From an uncultured Myxococcales bacterium (GTDB lineage Bacteria; Myxococcota_A; UBA9042): a stretch of 47,771 bases of DNA. The DNA is taken from NCBI GenBank assembly GCA_903840165.1, contig CAIMEY010000023.1, positions 1 to 47,771 on the forward strand, given 5' to 3'. The translations under genes were made by a program, and so were the position numbers. Position 1 is the stretch's first letter. Every line of letters starts with the position of its first letter. The notes beneath the pieces are model-generated. The model did not search any database, had not been told where the DNA came from, and was given only the letters and a program-made list of their open reading frames with translations. Below are positions 33,502 to 43,149 of the stretch, one piece after another.

Positions 33502-33521
33502 CTGTATAGCAAGCCTTTAAC
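33502..33521 (+). repeat. dispersed repeat, copy 12
   Basis: CTGTATAGCAAGCCTTTAAC; its reverse reading points at the glycine-rich protein gene, 120 nt away. Confidence 0.8.
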
Positions 33522-33636
33522 CAATCAATCTATAAGAGGAATCTCTGTCGATCACCGCGCCTGCCTTGCCCTTCTCAGTCTAGGGCGGTCGCTGCCCGCC
33601 TTGCCCGGCGCCGGTCTGGCTGGCACAGACGCAGCT

Positions 33637-33656
33637 TTGTATAGCAACCCCCTAAC
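33637..33656 (+). repeat. dispersed repeat, copy 13
   Basis: TTGTATAGCAACCCCCTAAC, the same variant as the right end of the transposase unit. Confidence 0.85.
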
Positions 33657-33762
33657 CCATCATTCCATAAACGCAATTCTCTACCCCCATCTCGCCATTG
33701 CCCGACCGACCATTGCGCGCTAGTCTGTCCCGGGGGCGCCACAGGTCGCCTTGGGGGAAAGC

Positions 33763-34335
33763 GTGCGCATTGGCATTGCAGGGGCTGCGGGAACGGGTAA
33801 GACGGTGCTGGCCAAGGCGCTAGCGGCTCACCTTGGTGTTCCATATATTCCTGATTTTGTTATGGAAGTCTTGCGCGAACAAGGGCGCGACTCTTGGCGA
33901 GGCGTGGCCGATTTGCGCCAGCGCCGACGTGTGCGCGAAGACGCGCTGAAGCGAAAGACTATGCGCGAGGCGGAGTTGCCCGACTTCGTTTCCGACAAGA
34001 CCGCCATCGATTACCTGGCGTACTGGCTGCAGAATCAAAGCGAACACGAGGAACGCTTTGTCAATCAAGCCTTTCTCGACGATTGCCAAGCCGCTGCCTC
34101 GCGCTATGACGTCATCGTCTTGCTGCCGTACCGTGACCAGGTCGATTACGCCATCGGCCGGAATCAAGATCCCATTCATAATCTGAAGGTTGCGGCGCAC
34201 AAGCTGGGCCTGCTCCAAATTCTCGCCGTGCCCCATGTGCACGCGCCATACCAGTTTGGCGAAGAATTGAGCGCGTGGATCGCGACATGGCTGACGCCCC
34301 TACTGCCGGCTGCCGACGCGACCCGTTCCGAATAG
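33763..34335 (+). CDS. NadR-like P-loop ATPase/kinase
   Basis: 190 residues. P-loop GAAGTGKTVLAKAL near the N-terminus, a DKTAIDYLAYW segment and VIVLLPYRD resemble the AAA_28/NadR ribosylnicotinamide-kinase-like group. The GTG start at 33763 has GGGGGA 5 nt upstream. The substrate is not clear. It stands alone between a divergent surface-protein gene and a convergent peptidyl-prolyl isomerase gene. Confidence 0.75.
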   Translation: MRIGIAGAAGTGKTVLAKALAAHLGVPYIPDFVMEVLREQGRDSWRGVADLRQRRRVREDALKRKTMREAELPDFVSDKTAIDYLAYWLQNQSEHEERFVNQAFLDDCQAAASRYDVIVLLPYRDQVDYAIGRNQDPIHNLKVAAHKLGLLQILAVPHVHAPYQFGEELSAWIATWLTPLLPAADATRSE

Positions 34336-34370
34336 CTAAAAAATCAAAGCTATCGGGTGCTTCCGTCAGT

Positions 34371-35165
34371 CTACTGGACGGCCACGGTAGCGCTCAAGAT
34401 CGTCACTTTGCCCGGTGTACCTTCGCCGACGGTTCCTTCTGCCTCAATGGCCTGGAGTGTCTCTAGACCTTTGATAACTTTACCAAATACAGAGTAAGAG
34501 CCATCCAAGGCTGGCTGGGCGCCAAAGGTCAAAAAGAACTGACTCCCTTCGGTCCCCGGTCCGGCATTGGCCATGCTAAGCACGCCTGCTGCATCATGTT
34601 TAACGTTCGGGTCTACCTCCAGCCCGTACTTGTACCCCGGGCCGCCAGTGCCCGTTCCCAGGGGATCTCCACCTTGGGCCATGAACTGCTTGATAATTCG
34701 ATGGAATACCAGTGAATCGTAAAACCCAAGCATCGTTAGGTACAGCGTGCTGGTCACATGCATCGGCGCGACGTCCGGCCTCAGGGCGATTTGCAGGTCG
34801 CCGTGGTCCGTGTGCAGCAGCCACAGGTACGTCTTGCCCGGCGTGAAGGTCACAATGCTCGGTTTCTTGAGTTTTGTTCGCCAGTTCGCCTTGCTCTTGT
34901 CGATGGTCAGGGCCTCAATCTGCGCCTCGACTTCTAGCAACGCGGCATCGGTCGCAGCCACCGGCAGCGCTGTGTCGGCCTGAACCGGCGTATCAGGCGC
35001 CTGCGCGTCGACAGAAGTCGCTGTCGTTTCAGAAGCTTGAATCGGAACGTCGACGGCGGCATCGGTCACGCCCGGGGCCCCTGCCGAATTGCCCGTGGCA
35101 GCGCCGCAGCCTTGTATAGCAAGCCCGTAACATACTGCTATCGTGAGGAAAATTGCACTTCGCAT
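34371..35165 (-). CDS. cyclophilin-type peptidyl-prolyl isomerase lipoprotein
   Basis: 264 residues. A short signal peptide ends in the lipobox IQGC (Cys about residue 20), a Ser/Thr/Ala-rich linker follows to about 90, then the cyclophilin domain: FHRIIKQFMAQGGDP, GTGGPGYKYG, GSQFFLTFGAQPALDGSYSVFG (in parts). It catalyses proline cis-trans isomerisation, probably on exported proteins at the outer membrane. A copy of the dispersed repeat (35112-35131) forms the signal-peptide codons GLAIQG. Confidence 0.92.
   Translation of the reverse strand: MRSAIFLTIAVCYGLAIQGCGAATGNSAGAPGVTDAAVDVPIQASETTATSVDAQAPDTPVQADTALPVAATDAALLEVEAQIEALTIDKSKANWRTKLKKPSIVTFTPGKTYLWLLHTDHGDLQIALRPDVAPMHVTSTLYLTMLGFYDSLVFHRIIKQFMAQGGDPLGTGTGGPGYKYGLEVDPNVKHDAAGVLSMANAGPGTEGSQFFLTFGAQPALDGSYSVFGKVIKGLETLQAIEAEGTVGEGTPGKVTILSATVAVQ
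35112..35131 (+). repeat. dispersed repeat, copy 14 (inside a coding sequence)
   Basis: TTGTATAGCAAGCCCGTAAC. Its complement encodes part of the signal peptide and most of the lipobox of the cyclophilin lipoprotein. Confidence 0.85.
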
Positions 35166-35298
35166 GAATCCGCCCAGCCCAAAGCGCTTCCGTCGCGCCG
35201 GCCAAGGCTAGGTTGCCCGCCGTCCGATGTCAACGCCACTCTTGGCCGCGCCGTTCCAGAAAATTGCTAGTATTATTCTGCCTCTGCCGCGTTTTGCC

Positions 35299-37167
35299 TC
35301 AGAGTCCCTGGGCAGCGGTCGCCGCAGCCGGCAACGCCAGCAGGTAGGCCGTCAAGTCCCGCGCAGACGCCGCCTCAATTCGGACGCGGGGATGTCGGCC
35401 TTCGGGAACCACGTCGGCACCCAGTTCAAAAATCGCTTGAATATATTGGGGTTGCAAGCGCTGCCCCACATCGTCCAGGTTGGGCCCTTCCATCCGACCC
35501 TGGCCGCCCAGAACGTGGCATGCGTCGCAAAAAAGCTTGTCATACAGCCATTTGCCGCGCTGTGCATCTCCCTGGCCAGTCTGGACCGCCTCGATGCGCG
35601 CGTCCGCCTGCGTACTCTGCAGCCAATGGACCAACCGCTGCGCCTCCGGGGCCGTAATCCCGAACACAGGCATCCGCTCCCCTTGATTCATCCGCACCGT
35701 AACCGGCGATTGCAGAAAGCGTTCTAGCCAAGGGCCCTGCAGGCGCGAGCCAACGCCCGTCAGCGGCACGCGCGCAACCTCGCCTCCTGCCTTGCCCAGT
35801 TGATGACACGTTAAGCATTGAAAGCGTTCTACAATTTCCGCCGTCTTGCCATTGGGCATAGCCGGCCCAGCCGGGGTGTCCTGCCGCAGCCAAGGCGGCG
35901 GGGGCGGCGCACGTAAGCTCGCGACAGCTAAGCCTAGTTGCCACGCAAGCTTTGGGGACACGTCGGGCAGCAGTGGCATTCGCGTGCGCGGCTGTCCCGG
36001 GCGGTCAAAGGCATCAGGTTTCAAGACCTTTTGCGCTACCCACGCCGCCAAATCTGCCGCGACCGGTCCTCGCGTGGGCACGGGCAGATCCTCCACACGC
36101 CGCTCACCAAAATTATCCAGTGTAATTCCAGCAACTTCTGCGCGCTTTCCGGCCAGCGGGTGACAGCCACTGCAGCCCAGTTCGCCAAACAGTTGTCGCC
36201 CCTTTTCTGCCAGCGCCGGCTCAACGGGGCCCTCCCGCTCCTGCCAGGGCGTTGTCCCCGAATCGGGCACACACTGCTCGCGAATATAGGCAACAATATC
36301 TATGGCTTGCTCCTCTGCTATACAGAACTTTGGCATCGGAGTCGCAGGCCTCAGCCGCCGCGCGTCCATCAGCCAGCTATACAGCCACGCAGCAGGTAAC
36401 TTACTGCCCGCAATCGACAAATCGGGCCCAACATTGCCGCCTCGCCCATCGATGCGGTGACACGTAGCACAGCGCAACTGCGCAACGGCTTGCTGCCCGC
36501 GGTCGGCGTCGCCCGAATGCGCAGGCAATGCAAGCAGTTTAGGGCCTGCGCGCTCTAGCAACATCGCCACCAGCGCCTCGATTTGGTCCGTCTGCAGGGC
36601 AAAGGTCGGCATCCGGTGTCTTGGGTCCAGCTTTTGAGGCGTTTGCAGCCACATGCGCAGCCAGCCAGGCGTCACCTGATCAGATAACCCACTGAGATCG
36701 GGTGCAAAATCGGGTCGTGCTGCGCCGGTCGTCGGATGGCAACCCGCACAACCCAGACGCGCAAACGCTTGGCGACCCGCTGCCACATCAGCCTGTTCCG
36801 GTGGCGAGCTCCCCTGATGGCAGGACGCACAGGCAACTAGACGTTCTGACGGTGTTTTTAGCGGTTGTTGCCAGTCGGGGCTGCGGTCATGGGCGGCCTT
36901 TCGCGTCGTTGCGTACCCTTGGCCACCGTGGCACGGCGTGCAGCCAAAGCGGTCCGGCGGATGAGAATCCAGTATCTTTCCAGGGTGTTGATCGGCGTCG
37001 TGGCAGAGTTCACAGCGGTCGACCACGCCCAAGGGCGCAATGACCCGCTGCGCCACCTGCGCCGGGCGCTCCCGCTCTTGCCACATCGCGAGGCCCACCA
37101 AGGCGACAAGCGCCACCATGCTCCCGGCAAAGAGCCAATGCAACCAAGCTTCATGGCGCGGAATCAT
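35299..37167 (-). CDS. membrane-anchored octahaem cytochrome c
   Basis: 622 residues. One N-terminal membrane segment (LHWLFAGSMVALVALVGLAMW) is followed by eight CxxCH haem sites: CELCH, CTPCH, CASCH, CAGCH, CATCH, CSGCH, CLTCH, CDACH. The later ones sit in separate cytochrome-c-like modules with MP-type axial Met motifs (RMPTF, PMPKF, RMPVF). It is the last gene of the bc-type operon, 33 nt after cytochrome b, and probably replaces cytochrome c1 as electron acceptor. ATG 37167 has GGGAGA 7 nt upstream. Confidence 0.9.
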   Translation of the reverse strand: MIPRHEAWLHWLFAGSMVALVALVGLAMWQERERPAQVAQRVIAPLGVVDRCELCHDADQHPGKILDSHPPDRFGCTPCHGGQGYATTRKAAHDRSPDWQQPLKTPSERLVACASCHQGSSPPEQADVAAGRQAFARLGCAGCHPTTGAARPDFAPDLSGLSDQVTPGWLRMWLQTPQKLDPRHRMPTFALQTDQIEALVAMLLERAGPKLLALPAHSGDADRGQQAVAQLRCATCHRIDGRGGNVGPDLSIAGSKLPAAWLYSWLMDARRLRPATPMPKFCIAEEQAIDIVAYIREQCVPDSGTTPWQEREGPVEPALAEKGRQLFGELGCSGCHPLAGKRAEVAGITLDNFGERRVEDLPVPTRGPVAADLAAWVAQKVLKPDAFDRPGQPRTRMPLLPDVSPKLAWQLGLAVASLRAPPPPPWLRQDTPAGPAMPNGKTAEIVERFQCLTCHQLGKAGGEVARVPLTGVGSRLQGPWLERFLQSPVTVRMNQGERMPVFGITAPEAQRLVHWLQSTQADARIEAVQTGQGDAQRGKWLYDKLFCDACHVLGGQGRMEGPNLDDVGQRLQPQYIQAIFELGADVVPEGRHPRVRIEAASARDLTAYLLALPAAATAAQGL

Positions 37168-37200
37168 GTTGATTCTCCCAAATAAAACAACCGCTTGTAG

Positions 37201-38355
37201 CTAGTACGGCCACCACATCCACTGCCAAGCGGGGCCGCGAAACCACGTGCCGATGACGGTCACGCCGACAAAGAAGGCAACCCCAGCGAGAAAAATATGA
37301 ATCGCAACGCGACGTTGTCGTGGGTAATACAGCCCAAGCCCTTGCTCGCTCGTATCGAGGTAAGGCAGCACCATCAGTCCCAGAACGGTAGCCGCGGGCA
37401 CAAAAACGCCGCCCCAAAACGCTGAGCTGTGCGCCAACTCCTGAATTCCCAAGAAATACCAAGGCGCCTTGGCCGGGTTGGGCGTGCGCGTCGGGTCGGC
37501 TTGAGGCTCCAGCGGGGCATCTAGCAGCAGGGCCAGCGCTAGGAAGGCCGCGGTCGTCAGGCCCGCGACCACCAACTCCCGATAGATCAGGTGAGGCCAG
37601 GCCGGGATTAGCTTGCTCGATTCAGTGGTTGTGCCGATCTGAGCAGCCGCGTGCTGCCCCACCACCAGGCCCCCGTCCTTGCGCACGCGAAACAGGTGAA
37701 AGGCCAGCAGACCGAAGATAGCCACGGGCAGAACTACGCAATGTAACACGTAAAATCGCAGCAGCGCCGCCTCGCCCACGCTCATGTCGCCCAGCAGCAG
37801 CAGGCGCAACGGCTGCCCAAGCCACGGAACCGCCGCCGCCATGTTGGCGCCAACGGTCACCGCCCAGTAGGCCAACTGGTCCCACGGCAACAGGTATCCG
37901 GTGAAAGAAAGCGCCAAGGTCAGCACGCCAAGGGCAACGCCCGCCACCCAGTTTGCTTCCCGTGGCCTCTTGTAACCCCCTGTTAAATAAACTCGAATCA
38001 TGTGCAGCGTCACCAGCGCGACCATGCCGTGCGCCGTCCAGCGGTGCAGGTTGCGCGTGACCCGGCCAAAGGGGACGACAAAGGCCAGGTCCTTCATCGA
38101 CCGCCAGGCCGCGTCGGGGTGGGGAAAGTAGTAGAACATCAGGTAGATGCCCGTCATCGTCAGCAGCCCAAGCAGCACGACGCTGATGAGGCCCAGGGCC
38201 CAAGTCGCCCGCAGCCGCAGCGAGGCCGGCCTCACCTTGGGCGCATGCACGTGCAGCACCAGGGACGACAGCACGGCCCGCACGGCCTCCCTGTCCTCTT
38301 TGGGCCAGCCTACCCGTACCAGCGAGTGCCAGATCCTTTGTAAAAATGCGGTCAT
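37201..38355 (-). CDS. cytochrome b of a bc-type quinol oxidoreductase
   Basis: 384 residues with about eight membrane helices. The two haem-b His pairs are in NLHRWTAHGM with LHMIRVY, and in LHCVVLP with FHLFRV. The quinol-site motif is APWYFLG (PEWY-type position). Both the cytochrome-b6-like and subunit-IV-like parts are in one chain. It transfers electrons from quinol to the Rieske and octahaem partners across the membrane. It lies 3 nt after the Rieske gene. Confidence 0.93.
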   Translation of the reverse strand: MTAFLQRIWHSLVRVGWPKEDREAVRAVLSSLVLHVHAPKVRPASLRLRATWALGLISVVLLGLLTMTGIYLMFYYFPHPDAAWRSMKDLAFVVPFGRVTRNLHRWTAHGMVALVTLHMIRVYLTGGYKRPREANWVAGVALGVLTLALSFTGYLLPWDQLAYWAVTVGANMAAAVPWLGQPLRLLLLGDMSVGEAALLRFYVLHCVVLPVAIFGLLAFHLFRVRKDGGLVVGQHAAAQIGTTTESSKLIPAWPHLIYRELVVAGLTTAAFLALALLLDAPLEPQADPTRTPNPAKAPWYFLGIQELAHSSAFWGGVFVPAATVLGLMVLPYLDTSEQGLGLYYPRQRRVAIHIFLAGVAFFVGVTVIGTWFRGPAWQWMWWPY

Positions 38356-38358
38356 GGC

Positions 38359-38814
38359 CTACCCCACATCGGTTCGCTGATCGGCAGGTACGGGCACGTC
38401 CAGGTCCGCTTGCAGTCGTCCGCCGCGGTCGCGCTGCACCCGCAAAAAGGGCAGGGGCGCTGGGGCCGGACCGCTGAGAACGACACCGCTTTTGTCGTAG
38501 CGACTGCCGTGGCACGGGCAGACAAAGCCGCCGTCCGCCTGCGCGCGAACGGTACAGCCAAGGTGGGTGCAAGTGGCTGACATGGCGCGAATTCCAGCGG
38601 AATCTCGGCTGACAAACACGCCAGCATCTGCAACAAAGACGACGCTGCCGCGTGGAAACCGGCTTGCTTGACCCAACGGACGTCGCCGCGTTGGCCCATA
38701 GGATACCGGGGCGCGGGCGTAGCGCAGGGTCGACCACGCGCTCTGCACGCCAAGGACGGCGACGGCGGCTGTGCCGATTTGCCAAATAAAATTACGACGT
38801 TCAGGGCTTGTCAT
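38359..38814 (-). CDS. Rieske iron-sulfur protein
   Basis: 151 residues. A twin-arginine-like N-terminus ([12 protein letters not shown]) with a hydrophobic anchor is followed by the 2Fe-2S motifs CTHLGC and CPCHGS. It takes electrons from quinol in the bc complex. The start at 38814 is chosen for its ribosome site; an upstream ATG (38841) would overlap the previous gene. Confidence 0.94.
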   Translation of the reverse strand: MTSPERRNFIWQIGTAAVAVLGVQSAWSTLRYARAPVSYGPTRRRPLGQASRFPRGSVVFVADAGVFVSRDSAGIRAMSATCTHLGCTVRAQADGGFVCPCHGSRYDKSGVVLSGPAPAPLPFLRVQRDRGGRLQADLDVPVPADQRTDVG

Positions 38815-38821
38815 ACACGCC

Positions 38822-39436
38822 TCATCGCGCCCCAAGGGCAATTTGCACAGGCGGATTGTCGCCCGCCACGACCGTCACAGCCCGCTCGGGGCTGGCCAGC
38901 TTCTCGTGCCAGATGGTCATCGTGTAACTGCCTGGAGGCAAACCAGTTATGGCAAATTCTCCCGCCTTGTCGCTCACGGCGAAATAGGGCGTCTCCAGCA
39001 CGACAATGAAGGCAATCATGTCGTCGTGCACGCGGCAGAGCTGTCGATAAATGCCTGTTTTTTGAAAGGTATAGTTGCGCGTTTGCCCCTGGGGCCAGGT
39101 GCCCAGGTCGTACTTCTCGCCGTCATTGCTGAACACGCTGTGCGCCACCGGGTCGGAGTTGAGAAAAGCCACCGCCGAACCCTTCTGAATCGGCAGCACC
39201 CGCGGCGTAAACACAAGCCCTTTTTGGTCCATGTGCGCGGTCTTGACAATGCTCGGCGCCTTGCCCGTCGGCTTGAGGGAAATAACTGCATTGGCACGGT
39301 TTTTTGGGGTCGGGGCCGACACGACGCCGCGCAGTGTGGCCATGGCTTGCGCACGTGCGGAGGCCGTCCAGACCGCCTGGTGTGCCAAGAACACAAGCAA
39401 GATCAAGTACTTCAACTGAGAATTGCGAATTTTCAT
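38822..39436 (-). CDS. exported cupredoxin-like copper protein
   Basis: 204 residues. A signal peptide ([19 protein letters not shown]) is followed by a cupredoxin domain: a His in DPVAHSVFS, then a Cys-His-Met cluster in [14 protein letters not shown], the type-1 copper ligands. A C-terminal Ig-like or carboxypeptidase-regulatory-like part ([20 protein letters not shown]) follows. It is probably a soluble electron carrier between the bc complex and an acceptor. ATG 39436 has GGAGGA upstream; it lies 7 nt before the Rieske gene. Confidence 0.8.
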   Translation of the reverse strand: MKIRNSQLKYLILLVFLAHQAVWTASARAQAMATLRGVVSAPTPKNRANAVISLKPTGKAPSIVKTAHMDQKGLVFTPRVLPIQKGSAVAFLNSDPVAHSVFSNDGEKYDLGTWPQGQTRNYTFQKTGIYRQLCRVHDDMIAFIVVLETPYFAVSDKAGEFAITGLPPGSYTMTIWHEKLASPERAVTVVAGDNPPVQIALGAR

Positions 39437-39449
39437 GGGATCCTCCAGG

Positions 39450-40775
39450 TTAGAATGCTGTGGCAAAGGAAAGGACGGCGGAGCGAAATCCCGTGTGATC
39501 GGTAGACTTTTCGTCCGAGCCGATCTCACCCGCCACCCGCAGCAGTACGTTGGGCCGCAGGACATAGGTCAGTAGCGCGGAGCCTAACCACCTAGAATCC
39601 CGCGTATTATCGTGGTCAATGCGCGAGGCCTCGACACGCGCCGTGGGAAACAGCACGGCGGTCGCCACCCAAGTCAGCTCAGCAAAGGCCAACTGCATGG
39701 TTTGTTTGGCATTATCGATCTCTGTCGGTTGACTGTGTTGTTGCTGCACCGCCACGAGGTCGAGCAGCCAATCATCAACGACCACGTGCAAATCGGCGCC
39801 CAGCCTGAGGAATTGGTCGGTGTGCACCGGCATGGCGTTGACGTCGATTTCCGCCTGCCCACTGTAGGCGGAAAAGCCAAGCAGTACGCTGCGTTCCCGC
39901 CACGCCGCCGTTTCGGCCTGGGCTTGCAAGCCGTCGAGCCTCATACCACCCAGCTTGTACTCCAGTCGGCCATAAAAATCCTTACGCAACGTGCGGTTAC
40001 CCGCCGCATTTTCCACCACGCCCGCCGCCCAGCCGATGCGACCCAGCGCCACGCCTGACGCTTCGGCCCCGGTCTGCGAATGTTCGGGCGTAAACGGGTT
40101 GGAGCCGACCGCCGTCGTTGTCAGGCGCAGTTGATGCGCAAACAGGCCTCGATGAATGGAAATTCCGTGCAAGGACGGCTCAAAACGCCCCAGGCGCAAG
40201 TGCAGCGCCGTCGGCCCCGCAGGCGTCAGGTCCAGCCAACCGCGCTCCACGGAAACGGGCTCCATGCCGCCGACATCAACCGAAGCAAAAACCGAGGCCA
40301 TTTCACCAATTGGCGCCGCAGCCCTCAGGCCCACATGCCCGCCGAAAGTGTCCAGCCCAAGCTTTCCAGGACTTGTGGTCATGCCGGGCATGCCGGCCAT
40401 CGAGGTCATTTCCGCCATTTGCTCCGGGTGCGGGCCGCCGATCGCCTTGCCATCGACAACGACAGAAAGGCTTGAACGTCCTGGGATTTCTCCAGGCGTC
40501 ACGGCCGCAGGCCAGCGTTCGCGTTGCGCATCATTGCCCAGCGTGACGCCCTCTTCCTTGACCGCCGTGGCATCGCCGCCGCCGGGGAAACGATAGCCAT
40601 TGCGGCGAAATGCCTCGCCAAATGGCGTCAATTTCGGGAAGGCCAAGTGGCACGTTTGGCACGAGGTTTCGTATCGTCGTGCGAAGGCCGGAATGGCTGA
40701 GGCCGGCGCCACGTAACTGAGGGCCGCCAAGAAAGTGAAAATCGTTAATCCCAAGCGTTTCCATATGGATAGCAT
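39450..40775 (-). CDS. outer-membrane-type protein with one haem c site
   Basis: 441 residues. A signal peptide (FLAALSYVAPASA) is followed by a haem c motif CQTCH (YETSCQTCHLAFPKLTPFG). A long region of alternating hydrophobic strands (many YxxxG and short beta-strand patterns to the C-terminal F) then fits an outer-membrane beta barrel. A porin-cytochrome arrangement could pass electrons across the outer membrane, which is inference. The stop lies 13 nt before the cupredoxin gene. ATG 40775 has GAGGAGA 6 nt upstream. Confidence 0.75.
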   Translation of the reverse strand: MLSIWKRLGLTIFTFLAALSYVAPASAIPAFARRYETSCQTCHLAFPKLTPFGEAFRRNGYRFPGGGDATAVKEEGVTLGNDAQRERWPAAVTPGEIPGRSSLSVVVDGKAIGGPHPEQMAEMTSMAGMPGMTTSPGKLGLDTFGGHVGLRAAAPIGEMASVFASVDVGGMEPVSVERGWLDLTPAGPTALHLRLGRFEPSLHGISIHRGLFAHQLRLTTTAVGSNPFTPEHSQTGAEASGVALGRIGWAAGVVENAAGNRTLRKDFYGRLEYKLGGMRLDGLQAQAETAAWRERSVLLGFSAYSGQAEIDVNAMPVHTDQFLRLGADLHVVVDDWLLDLVAVQQQHSQPTEIDNAKQTMQLAFAELTWVATAVLFPTARVEASRIDHDNTRDSRWLGSALLTYVLRPNVLLRVAGEIGSDEKSTDHTGFRSAVLSFATAF

Positions 40776-40988
40776 AGGGTCTCCTCTGCAGACGACCACG
40801 GTGTCGCCTCGGATGCGCCGCCCTTGGACTGGCACCGCAACCGCCCGCATTCGTTCAGCGAAGCGTGTTGCCATGCCAAGGGAGCCAAGGTCAGAAAAAA
40901 TCTAGGATTTAGGGAGAAAGAACCGGCAGTTGGCACAGCGAGTCGCAGGCAAATGGCAGCCGCGGCAGCGTGCAAGACCGGCGAAGGC

Positions 40989-41537
40989 CTAAACGCGCAA
41001 CATCAAGAGTTTCAGATAGATGTCAGGCCCAGGCCGTACAGGCGGTGCCCGGGAACGTTGGCGCTGCTGGGTGCGGCCAAGATGGAGCCACTGCGCCGGC
41101 GCGCGCATCAACGAAGGCGATAAGGACGCCAGTGTCGTGCAAGCGCGAAGATCCTTGGAATCAGTGTGAATATAGGCCGTGATCGTTCGCTGATGGTCGT
41201 TGTCGTCGCAGCGACAATGGCCCGGCATTTCTTCAATGCACCCAAGCGATTCACCTTGCTTTGCAGCCAGTTGGCTTGCCTCTGCCTCCACAGCGTGGCG
41301 GTGGGCCGCACAACAGGCGTGCTCTCCCGGATGGCGCGCGTCGGTCGGTTCGGCCGATCGAACCACACCCAAGGCAGCGCTCATCGGGCACGAACCGCAG
41401 AGGCATAGCTGTTGCAGCCCGACCAGATTGGCCAGCACAAGGAGCGCCAAACCAGCGGTCGCTAGGCGAGTAAGCCAGGGCTGCGGTGTCGCGCAATGCA
41501 AGGCAATTTCCCGAATTCGCGCTCGGCAGCGCTGCAT
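40989..41537 (-). CDS. small Cys/His-rich membrane protein
   Basis: 182 residues from ATG 41537 (41633 possible). One hydrophobic segment (LATAGLALLVLANLVGL) is followed by CLCGSC and a CC-His-rich stretch (HACCAAHRHAVEAE) that could bind metal. No family is firmly recognised; DUF2946-type proteins look similar. It lies upstream of the porin-cytochrome operon in the same direction, so a role in metal or haem supply is possible. Confidence 0.45.
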   Translation of the reverse strand: MQRCRARIREIALHCATPQPWLTRLATAGLALLVLANLVGLQQLCLCGSCPMSAALGVVRSAEPTDARHPGEHACCAAHRHAVEAEASQLAAKQGESLGCIEEMPGHCRCDDNDHQRTITAYIHTDSKDLRACTTLASLSPSLMRAPAQWLHLGRTQQRQRSRAPPVRPGPDIYLKLLMLRV

Positions 41538-41796
41538 CGGCAGGCTACGCCCCGCCAGCGTTTGCGTCAACGTCTTTGCGCCCGATGAACGCCGCTGGAC
41601 CGGGTGCAACGCGCCCGACCTAGCCCACAGCAAGCTTGGCCTTTGCCAACGGCGATGAGGCCTTGTCCACGATTGCGGCCCGGTGCGTCCTACCTTGACG
41701 CAGCGACCTCTGGCCGGCAGGCTGTGTTCTTCCCTGGGGCCCGGTTGCTAGCCAGGACGGGCGCAGACGGCACAAGCCATCTGCCAAGTGAGCTTC

Positions 41797-43137
41797 ATGA
41801 CCATCTTGGCTACGCCGTGTCCCGTCTCGCTTGGCCCCCTTGCTGAGCCCCGCTGGGCTCTTTGTTTCACCGCGTTACGCACTCTGACGTTGGGCGTGGC
41901 CCTGCTCAGTCCCTTGGCCTGGTCCCATGCCGCCTGCGCCGCCGAGCCGCCCTCCGAGCCAACGTCGTCGCATCAGCCGTTGGCCCATGAGCCGACCGCT
42001 ACCGCTGCACTGCCTAGCGAACCCACGTCGGCCACGGTCGCGCCCGATCCGGCCTTTTCCCGCCATCCGACCGAGCGCCGCTACGGCTTCGGCGCCCTGC
42101 CGATCCCGAATTTTACGTCCGATTTTGGCATGGGCCTCGGCCTCGTTGGCTCGCTGTTCCATTTTTCCGACGGCTATCGTCCGTACCATTGGGACCTCGA
42201 CGCAGGCATCTACGTCACCACGGGCGGCATTCGTGTGTACGGTTTGCTTAGTGATTTCCCGCATTTGCTTGGGTCCGAGTGGCGACTCAACACCATGGTC
42301 GCCTACAACCGCAATCTTGGCGCGGCCTTTTACGGCATTGGCAATCAGGGGCGAGCGACACCCGGCCAGTCCGCGCGCTACAACTACTACGACCTGGAAG
42401 ATCCAACGATTCGCGTTTATTTTCGCAGGCCTATCTGGCGTTCTCTGTTATTTTACATCGGCCTACGGTTGACCAAGGACGTGGTCAACTACGATGCGAA
42501 TTCGCTCGTTGCAGCCATGCATCCCTACGGCATCGCGGGCGGCAACTACAATCAGATTAACGCCGGTTTTGCTTGGGATTCTCGCGACAACGAGCACAAC
42601 CCCGGCAGCGGCACCCTGCTCGAAGTTTCGGGCCGTACGGCCGCGCCTTGGCTCGGCAGCGCCTATCAGACGTATTCCGTATACTTATCAGCCTCTTGGT
42701 ACCATACACTCATGCCCCGCTTGATCCTCGCGACCCGCGTCGCCTTTGACCGTCAGTGGGGCGATGTGCCATTCACCCATCTCGATGATATTGGTGGGCT
42801 TTATCCTGCCAGCGGCCTCGGCGGCGGCAATACGCTGCGCGGCGCCTTGTCCGACCAGTTCATCGGCAAGGTCAAAGCCTTGGGCAATATCGAAGGGCGT
42901 TACCGCCTCGTCGAGTTCCAAATCCGCAATCGCCCCTTGGAGTTCGATGTCGTCGGCTTCTACGACGTCGGCCGCGTTTGGGCCAGCGACGGCGGCGACG
43001 GCCCAACCTGGAACATCCACCAAGGCGTCGGCGGCGGCCTGCGCATGATCTGGGACCACGTCTTCGTCATTCGCGCCGACAGCGGCTTTGCTGACGGCGG
43101 TTACCGCGTCTATATCGATGCTTGGCAAGCGTTTTAA
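41797..43137 (+). CDS. BamA/Omp85-superfamily outer-membrane protein
   Basis: 446 residues. Signal peptide (TLTLGVALLSPLAWSHAACA), a Pro/Ser/Thr-rich linker, then a beta-barrel (Bac_surface_Ag type) with characteristic strands (NQINAGFAWDSRDNEHNPGSG, GGGNTLRGAL, VGFYDVGRVW) and a C-terminal aromatic residue (Phe). No POTRA domains are apparent, so it is a stand-alone barrel rather than a BamA. The start at 41797 is the first ATG; a GTG at 41788 is possible. Confidence 0.85.
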   Translation: MTILATPCPVSLGPLAEPRWALCFTALRTLTLGVALLSPLAWSHAACAAEPPSEPTSSHQPLAHEPTATAALPSEPTSATVAPDPAFSRHPTERRYGFGALPIPNFTSDFGMGLGLVGSLFHFSDGYRPYHWDLDAGIYVTTGGIRVYGLLSDFPHLLGSEWRLNTMVAYNRNLGAAFYGIGNQGRATPGQSARYNYYDLEDPTIRVYFRRPIWRSLLFYIGLRLTKDVVNYDANSLVAAMHPYGIAGGNYNQINAGFAWDSRDNEHNPGSGTLLEVSGRTAAPWLGSAYQTYSVYLSASWYHTLMPRLILATRVAFDRQWGDVPFTHLDDIGGLYPASGLGGGNTLRGALSDQFIGKVKALGNIEGRYRLVEFQIRNRPLEFDVVGFYDVGRVWASDGGDGPTWNIHQGVGGGLRMIWDHVFVIRADSGFADGGYRVYIDAWQAF

Positions 43138-43149
43138 TGCTCCGGCACC

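Larger units (their letters stand above)
33383..33762. other. repeat-bearing intergenic region between divergent genes
   Basis: About 380 nt with two direct copies of the dispersed repeat (33502, 33637). No gene recognised. Confidence 0.55.

Noticed and set aside
36311..36385. Partial matches (CTATACAG) to the repeat in the octahaem gene
   Set aside because: Only 8-11 bases match; not above chance.
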